NCBI RefSeq assembly: GCF_051014445.1
Contig: NC_135140.1
Coordinates: 17,477,501-17,541,500 of the forward strand
From: Colletes latitarsis
Lineage: Eukaryota; Arthropoda; Insecta; Hymenoptera; Colletidae
DNA: 64,000 nt
Direction of reading: 5' to 3'
A program made the translations under genes and the position numbers. The notes under the pieces are model-generated. The model was given only the letters and a program-made list of their open reading frames with translations, did not search any database and was not told the DNA's origin. Shown here piece after piece: positions 57,737 to 64,000 of the stretch. Position 1 is the stretch's first letter. Each line of letters begins with the position of its first letter.

Positions 57737-60467
57737 CTAGTTTTCATTCTCTGTTTCAATAATTTCTTCTTCAGAATTTTCACCACTGCCTGTAAACGTT
57801 TCTTCACTAGCTTTCAAAAATGGCGGCGGGAAAATTAAGGAAAACTCTGTATTTTTTGGTAGAGGTATTGCGGAAATCGGAGATTTATCTTCGATGGAAG
57901 AATCGCATAGATCACTTTTTTCCAAATCTTGTTTGTTTTCGAGCATTGGTTTAACAATTTTTGATTCTTCGGATAGTCTATTCAACTGCGTGTTAACTGT
58001 ATCGTTACAAGCTCGACCAATTTGTTCCTGTTCCAGCGTTCTAAGTGAATTGAATGAAGGCATTGGTGGAGGTGTTGAAATACGACAGCCGTCATCCGAA
58101 GTAGTTTCATTTACTACATTTCTACGCATTCTTTCAAGTGCTTTTAATTCCCTTTCGGACATAGACTTTTGCTTGTCGATTAAAGCATCTTTTAATTCAG
58201 TCATAAAATTCTTAAACAATGATTTGTCCCGTTTATAATTATACGACGATATCTCGTCGCATTCTTCGCTTAAAGGTTTCAGGTATTCGTCCTTAATGTA
58301 CTCTTCGAATACTTCGTCCATAATTTCTGGCTCCGAATCATGTACAACAGGCATATCGACATTCACAACTGGCGTTAACACATTCATCCCCGAATAATTA
58401 TTTGTACGGTTATCGGTCTGCGTTTTTACAAGGAATAAACTACTGAATTCAACAAAATCTTTTGCAGTTTCGATATCTTTTTTCATTTCGTTCAGCCTTT
58501 GCATTGTACTTTCTATGAAATTTTCGTGTGCCACGCTTTCGATAACGTTATTATCGATATCATGGAGTATCGATAATATATGACCATAAGCTAGTTGTAA
58601 CTTATTGGAAGCTAAGTACAAATGCATGTACAAGTCTTGCCAATGAGATACAGTTGATCCTCTGAAATTAACATAAATATATAGCTGACTTTCGATCTAT
58701 AATATTTTTGTTAACAAATAAAAAAACTCTTCCAAGATACACTTACCTGTACCTATACTTTGTTGGTTCTATTTTAAAAGCGTAATAGGCATCGATGATT
58801 TTCAACAATTTGTTCTTATACATGGTCAAATATTTGAGTAAAAAATTAATTATGTAAGCTAATTTCAATTCGGGAATCTTGTTGTAAGATTTTTGCCAAG
58901 TACGACTATCGTATCCAATAGCTAGTAAATGCAACATTTCTGATTGTGTAAGAATATAAGTATCATATAAATTCTGTTGAAACAAAGTAATTATACAAAT
59001 ATTAATCGTGGCTAAACAATTATAAAAAAAAAATTACCTTCAATTTTTGATAATTTATTTCACCCCGTATTTCAAATGATCCAATCTCAAATCTCGTTAA
59101 TAGATCTTCTTGAATCACATTTATCGGTAATAACTTCGTAAGAATTAGAGAAATACAATAATACGTGTACGAAGAGTGCTCCAAACATTTCACTAAATTT
59201 TCCATTATGGGTTGTAAATAATTAAGTCTACTGGCTGTAAGATCGCTATAACATAAATTAATTGCTCAAATTAAATTAGCAAATTCAACGTACACAGCAT
59301 CATGTAAAAAACTTACTTAAATTGCTGAGAACATTTTCTTCTGTTCAACTTTATCTTATACCCAAATTTTAAAATTTTAAGTCCCCTTTTATATAGTTCG
59401 AATAAATCATTTTGTAAGGACACAACAGATTTTAAATTCCTGTGCGCACGTACTCTCGAATATTCGACATAACTGACATAAAATAATGTAAATAATGCAA
59501 ATAAATTCGTTGATTTTCTATATTGTGTACCAAATGGAATATACAATGAAGGTGATAAAGCTGCACCTAATAAAAATAATTTCAATAGCATAGTCCTGTA
59601 AAACATTTACATTGTCAATATTTTATTTATTTTACTTTCTTTCTCTCTGTAACAAACTTAAAATATCATTTTACAGTTGCCTGAAAAATAGCAAATTTCA
59701 AAGTTCTACAATTTCGGGAAAAATAGCTGTTTAATAATATAAAAAATAACATTTTAAAGCTTGAAGCCTTAACTATTGATTCCTATAGACCAATGTCCCA
59801 GACAATGCTTTTTCAAACAGTGGCATCCATAGAACTATTTTTCACAAAATCATCAAATTTCAATACTATTTATCAGGCAAGTTTGATAAATTTAGATATT
59901 TACCTCCATGATCTACAATTGTATTTGTCAAAGTAATCATGTATTATACATGCATGATCATTTAAAAGAACCTTTGCAGTTAAAATAGTTCCTACTTGTT
60001 TCTTGGATATGTTATCATCCTATTATAAATAATACAACTTTATATTAGCAATACTTTATGATATAATATTATAACATACTATGTATTATACCTGTACCTG
60101 AATTATTCTCAAGCATACAACAAACAGTTTCTTAAAAACATTTTTTGCAGAATGTATAAAATCCTAAAAGCACATAAATTACTTATTGTATCAAGAAATA
60201 ATATGTTCACTGGTACATTCAAAGTAGAAAGAAATTTACAGTAAATCTAAAACTTTTCTCTTCGTTTTTAGATGTTGGTTTGGGTATGGTTACACTCTCA
60301 AAATCTGTGTAACCTAAATTATGTAAATGTTCATACAATGAACTACCCTAAAAATGAAGGACAACACTGATACAATGTAATAATAATGACATTAATAATT
60401 GCAGGAAAAACAAACGTACTTGTATGACAATATCTTCATCTTCATCGTCACCGTTATTGGTGTCCAT
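57737..60467 (-). CDS. Vezatin, adherens-junction transmembrane protein, 8 exons
   Basis: Vezatin is an integral membrane protein of adherens junctions that in vertebrates links to myosin VIIA and cadherin-catenin complexes; in flies a homologue acts in dynein-driven endosome transport. Exons in coding order: 60467-60420, 60347-60240, 60163-60098, 60019-59904, 59595-59317, 59245-59038, 58973-58747, 58661-57737. Phases agree, giving 658 residues (vertebrate vezatin about 780). After an acidic start (MDTNNGDDEDEDIVIQ) comes the family signature GSSLYEHLHNLGYTDFE. Two hydrophobic segments follow at about 115-132 (MLLKLFLLGAALSPSLYI) and 142-156 (LFALFTLFYVSYVEY). A helical vezatin region (RLNYLQPIMENLVKCLEH) comes next. 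The C-terminus is acidic and ends SEEEIIETENEN, like the vertebrate tail. The match of both ends of the protein makes the call firm. Confidence 0.9.
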
Positions 60468-60944
60468 AGTATCATGTATATTTCAACAAAAGTAATGAAT
60501 TAGGTTGTTAAATACACTTGTCATAAATTTATTTTCGTCATTTTTAACTTATTTATCAGCACCGTGATGGTTAAGGCACAGTAATACGAATGATTTCGTA
60601 TTCCCTAATGAACACAGTTCTATTTACAATTTTATTCTATCTAATAAACTAAATGTGGAATGTACAGTATCATGTTACCGTACTAACCTCAGTCGTAACA
60701 AAATTTTACGTAATTTTTAATACTAAAAGAATCACAGAAGTTTGAATATCCAGCTTTCCATCTAAACTGAAAATTATGTTTCGAACCAGGGACTTATACC
60801 GGTATTTTTTGATTGTACCTTCATAACCCCTATAAAAACCAAAATACAACACCACACCGGTGTGACCTCATACTGACTTGTCCCGAACAGTGTGGCCAGA
60901 TCAGGCATAACTGAGTGCATCGAAATCGACAGTAGTGACGATGA

Positions 60945-61170
60945 ACTTCCTTAGCGTCTAACAGAGTGGTGGGGATAGCAGGCATATACTACCGCACGAG
61001 TCACCTGTACGTGAGCTTGGCATTTCGCATAATTTCGGGAAAACGATAAAGAACGCTAATGTGAGCTTTTCCTTCTTGCTCTTGTAAAAGAGAAACAGCT
61101 GAAATATGACCTCGCGATAATAGGCATATGATTCCAAGTCTCGACTGCTCAGCATTTTTACTTTCCGACC
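60945..61170 (-). repeat. Single arm of the foldback repeat family
   Basis: CACCTGTACGTGAGCTTGGC, TAATTTCGGGAAAACGATAA and AATGTGAGCTTTTCCTTCTT match the arm sequences at 38.5 and 19.5 kb. No inverted partner is seen nearby, so this is a solo or eroded arm. It lies upstream of the vezatin start. Confidence 0.65.
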
Positions 61171-61249
61171 TATCCAAGGTATAAGAAATACACGTTTTAA
61201 GACCCCTGATCATATTGTGACTATTAATAAAAAAGATATTTTTTTTTGT

Positions 61250-62085
61250 TTCATATCCCCGAAATCCTACCCTCCTTCGAGAAAAAAATTCGGGTAGGTG
61301 GTGAAATTTTTCGGCGAAGAAAAAAATTTTTCAAATCGTTCTAAAAAAATTATTTCCGACTGCAAGGGTCGATTATAATCATTTTTGGTCATTAGACATA
61401 CCCTCGAAATCCTACTCACATTCGAGAAAAAAATTCCTGACCGAAAATATAATTTCTGGCCTGAAATGTCTGCCCGAATTTTCATGCGAATCTTTAAAAC
61501 GTCATAACTTCTGAACGGATTGGACAATTTTAATGTTTAAACAAGCAGACTACGCGTATTTTGATGGAGAATATGTACAAATCGCAAAAATATTCGAAAA
61601 GTTGGTCCTTGACCCCGCAAAATGAGAAAAACCCCATAAAAATGGTCCAATTTTCAAACAGCCATGACTCCTACAATTGTGAATATATTTCAATGAAACT
61701 TTTTTCTGAAATAGAGCTCATTGGTACTTACAAAAAAGTATTAGACAACTTTTCTGTAGGGCGTCAAACAAAATTACTAAAAATGAAAAAGCAATTTTTA
61801 AGAAAAATCGACAGGGGGTAGGTGCCTAAATTTCTCGGCGAAATTGAAAAGTTTCAAATCGTTCTGGAAAAATTATTTTCGGTTGTGGGGGTCAATTACA
61901 ATCATTTTTGGTCATTAGACATATTCCCGAAATCTTACCCACTTTCGAAAAAAATATTCAGTATTGGCGGAACTTTAAACGTTAATAACTTCTTAACGAA
62001 GCCCCCATTAACAAATTGGTATTCTTGATTTTTGTCTTATTTTGGCCTCCAGAATCTCCCATTAAAATTTTTCCCAGATCAGTGG
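61250..62085. mobile_element. TIR/satellite element with longer internal body (copy 6)
   Basis: It starts inside satellite sequence (CCCCGAAATCCTACC at about 61258). It passes through a non-satellite body at 61440-61800 (CATAACTTCTGAACGGATTG, GCGTATTTTGATGGAGAATA, CCATGACTCCTACAATTGTG), then one more satellite unit. It ends with the family's right terminus (AACTTCTTAACGAAGCCCCC, ATTCTTGATTTTTGTCTTAT, CCCATTAAAATTTTTCCCAG). The left TIR is missing. The body is shared with the fragment at 1100-1330. Confidence 0.8.
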
Positions 62086-64000
62086 CGTAGTTAATTTTAA
62101 TCGTTCCCGATGCCACAGTAAGTATTCAAAGATTCATATTAGGATTTCCTTGTCATCAATGACCACCGTGGGGCAGTCAACCTGTTACTTTCATCCCTGA
62201 TCTTGATCTGTCTTCTTGAAATTCGACCGTATAGTCAATGAGAATCCAAACTAACCTAGCGAAGAAACTCTATATTTATGATGACCTATGCAAAGCGGAT
62301 CGCAGCCTAATTTGCTAATACTATTTAGTTTTTAATTAATAATTGCATTACCCAGCTAAGAGTGATACGATTATTAATTAAACGCTAAATAATATTACCC
62401 AGGTCTCACCACGTGGAGGTTGCTGCGAATGGAGACCCACCCTAACCGATTCCCATCCACCCTCCATTAATAAAGAACTTCTGTGACCAACGATCGTTGG
62501 TCGAGGAAGCAACAAACGAAAGTGCAACCTGTGAAAGGTGCACAACCAACGAAGAGAGTATTTTAACCAAAACGAGAGTTTGTATTCAAATAGAACCCTG
62601 CCTGACTTAATAATTAATATAGATAACGTTGGTCGAAGAAGCAATAAACGAAAATGCAACCAACGAAGGAAACAGATAACAAAAGAGTTTTCTAAGAAAG
62701 AATTTGTCTGCAAATGTCCATCAACAAAACAACAAAATATAACAATTGAAACACCTAAATACAACTAAACTCCTGCCTAACTATAAATCTAAATTAATAT
62801 ACATCCTACCGAACTGATTATTTAATAAAATACATTAAAATATGTACTTCCTTGATGTTTCTGATGTATTTTCTGTTTATCCCACGATGATTTCCTGAAA
62901 CACAAACAAAACAATATGAAACAAAATTGTAACAATTCTTAATTCCTATTTCTGTAAACCTAAACTTCCATAGGAACATGCCCTGTAACAGAAATTTATT
63001 TAATAGATTAGTAATAGAACAAACAAAAATTTGGCATTCGTAAACCTACAAATACTACAACTACAGGCAAGTGCAGTGACAAAGTGAAAATAGTACATAA
63101 TACATGTTACTTTGATTCTACAATGTATTCGTCGCGAAATATCTTCTTGCACGTAAATCTAATGATATATTTTAATAAGTAAAGAAAGACTTTGGTTATT
63201 TTCGATATCGAAGATACCCAAAGTCGTAAAATTAATCATGAAAGTGAATTTAATTACTGAAAAATATAAAGAACAATCGGAAACTACAAATTTGACACTA
63301 ATTTCAAGATGAATATAATTACAAGTAAAAGATATTATAATCATGACTCTACTTTCTATTTTCGATCGACGGTACGATATTTGTCATACTAAAAATCGCG
63401 GCGTGCAAAAACATCGCACGCTTAAATAAAACGCGACGCAACCCGACGCGTGCTCATAGCGTGCAGTGAGTGTGGGTATCAAATTGATCCCCCCCGGCCT
63501 TGATTATCAGAAAAGCAAGTCACGGTTGAAACTGGTCACTCTACTTCTCTACGTACACCGCCGGGTCCCAGAGAACACATGATTACAAAGGGACCCGACT
63601 TAGTACTGAGAAAGGACCTGAGTCAAGACCTCTCGACGTCGGTTATGCTCTTTTCCGGATAAAGAGGAGAATAATCCCTCCGCCAAGGCCCCACTTAAGC
63701 TGAACCAAGCTGCACCGGGGTTGAAGCGGTTAGAGTTATCAGACCTACTACACAGGTGATCACGTGTTTCATTCCATTAAACAGAGGTGATCGAGCAAAA
63801 CTCTCTGGTCCTTTCAGTCGAGACATAATCTCGGAAAGCGAGAACCAGAGAACGAACGAACTAGAGAAACTGATGTATGTACTCGATATATATTCATTTT
63901 AAAATGAGTGTCAAATTTCAAATAATTGAATCTACTATGACATTTGTCATCTCAAAAATCGCGGTATGCAAGAAGATTCAAATTTTAAGTAAAAGATCCG
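62086..64000. other. Gene-free right end
   Basis: Only short, low-complexity frames occur. CATTACCCAGCTAAGAG and ATATTACCCAGGTCTCACC bracket 62347-62410. CGTTGGTCGAGGAAGCAACA (about 62495) recurs as CGTTGGTCGAAGAAGCAATA (about 62628), a diverged direct repeat of about 40 bp. TTTGTCAT...AAAAATCGCGGYRTGCAA occurs at 63380 and again at 63943, 563 bp apart. The 63480-63850 stretch is less AT-rich than its surroundings. No gene is supported. Confidence 0.45.

Overview
This window looks like insect nuclear DNA, most likely from a hymenopteran. That is my inference. It rests on AT-rich spacers, compact spliced genes with GT-AG introns, and animal gene families close to insect orthologues (strawberry notch, PR-Set7, Gos28, vezatin, a KChIP). 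Interspersed repeats with terminal inverted repeats also fit. I saw no operon, ribosome binding site, CRISPR array, rRNA or convincing tRNA. All gene models were built by hand from splice sites and reading phase. Every multi-exon model below keeps an open frame and consistent phase across its joins.

Layout. The left edge holds one exon of an unidentified minus-strand gene. DRC5/TCTE1, the leucine-rich-repeat subunit of the axonemal nexin-dynein regulatory complex, lies on the minus strand at 3.7-6.8 kb. The 3' half of a Kv-channel-interacting protein (KChIP) gene lies on the plus strand at 7.4-8.8 kb, and its stop codon is followed in frame by an 80-codon proline-rich extension. From 9.1 to 20 kb I find no recognisable gene. 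The right part of that stretch (16-19.9 kb) is a compound inverted-repeat structure built from three kinds of tandem array.

From 20.3 to 37.7 kb a four-exon plus-strand gene encodes an unrecognised 370-residue protein. Its 15.6-kb second intron contains a complete minus-strand carbohydrate sulfotransferase gene (24.1-34.1 kb) and many small DNA transposons. Gos28/GOSR1 (Golgi SNARE) follows at 39.2-40.7 kb on the plus strand. Strawberry notch (sno/SBNO, 16 exons, 44.4-51.2 kb, minus) faces it tail to tail. Sno is head to head with PR-Set7/KMT5A (53.8-56.0 kb, plus), the H4K20 monomethyltransferase. PR-Set7 is tail to tail with vezatin (57.7-60.5 kb, minus). Repeats and unexplained spacer fill 60.9-64 kb.

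The genes do not form one pathway; this is an ordinary gene neighbourhood with housekeeping, chromatin, trafficking, ciliary and adhesion functions. The unusual material is the repeat content: a TIR element family carrying a 143-bp internal satellite, a foldback family with long inverted arms, and an array of near-palindromes dense in FTZ-F1-type sites. The possible stop-codon readthrough in the KChIP gene and the large nested gene also stand out. I found no clearly new biological system.
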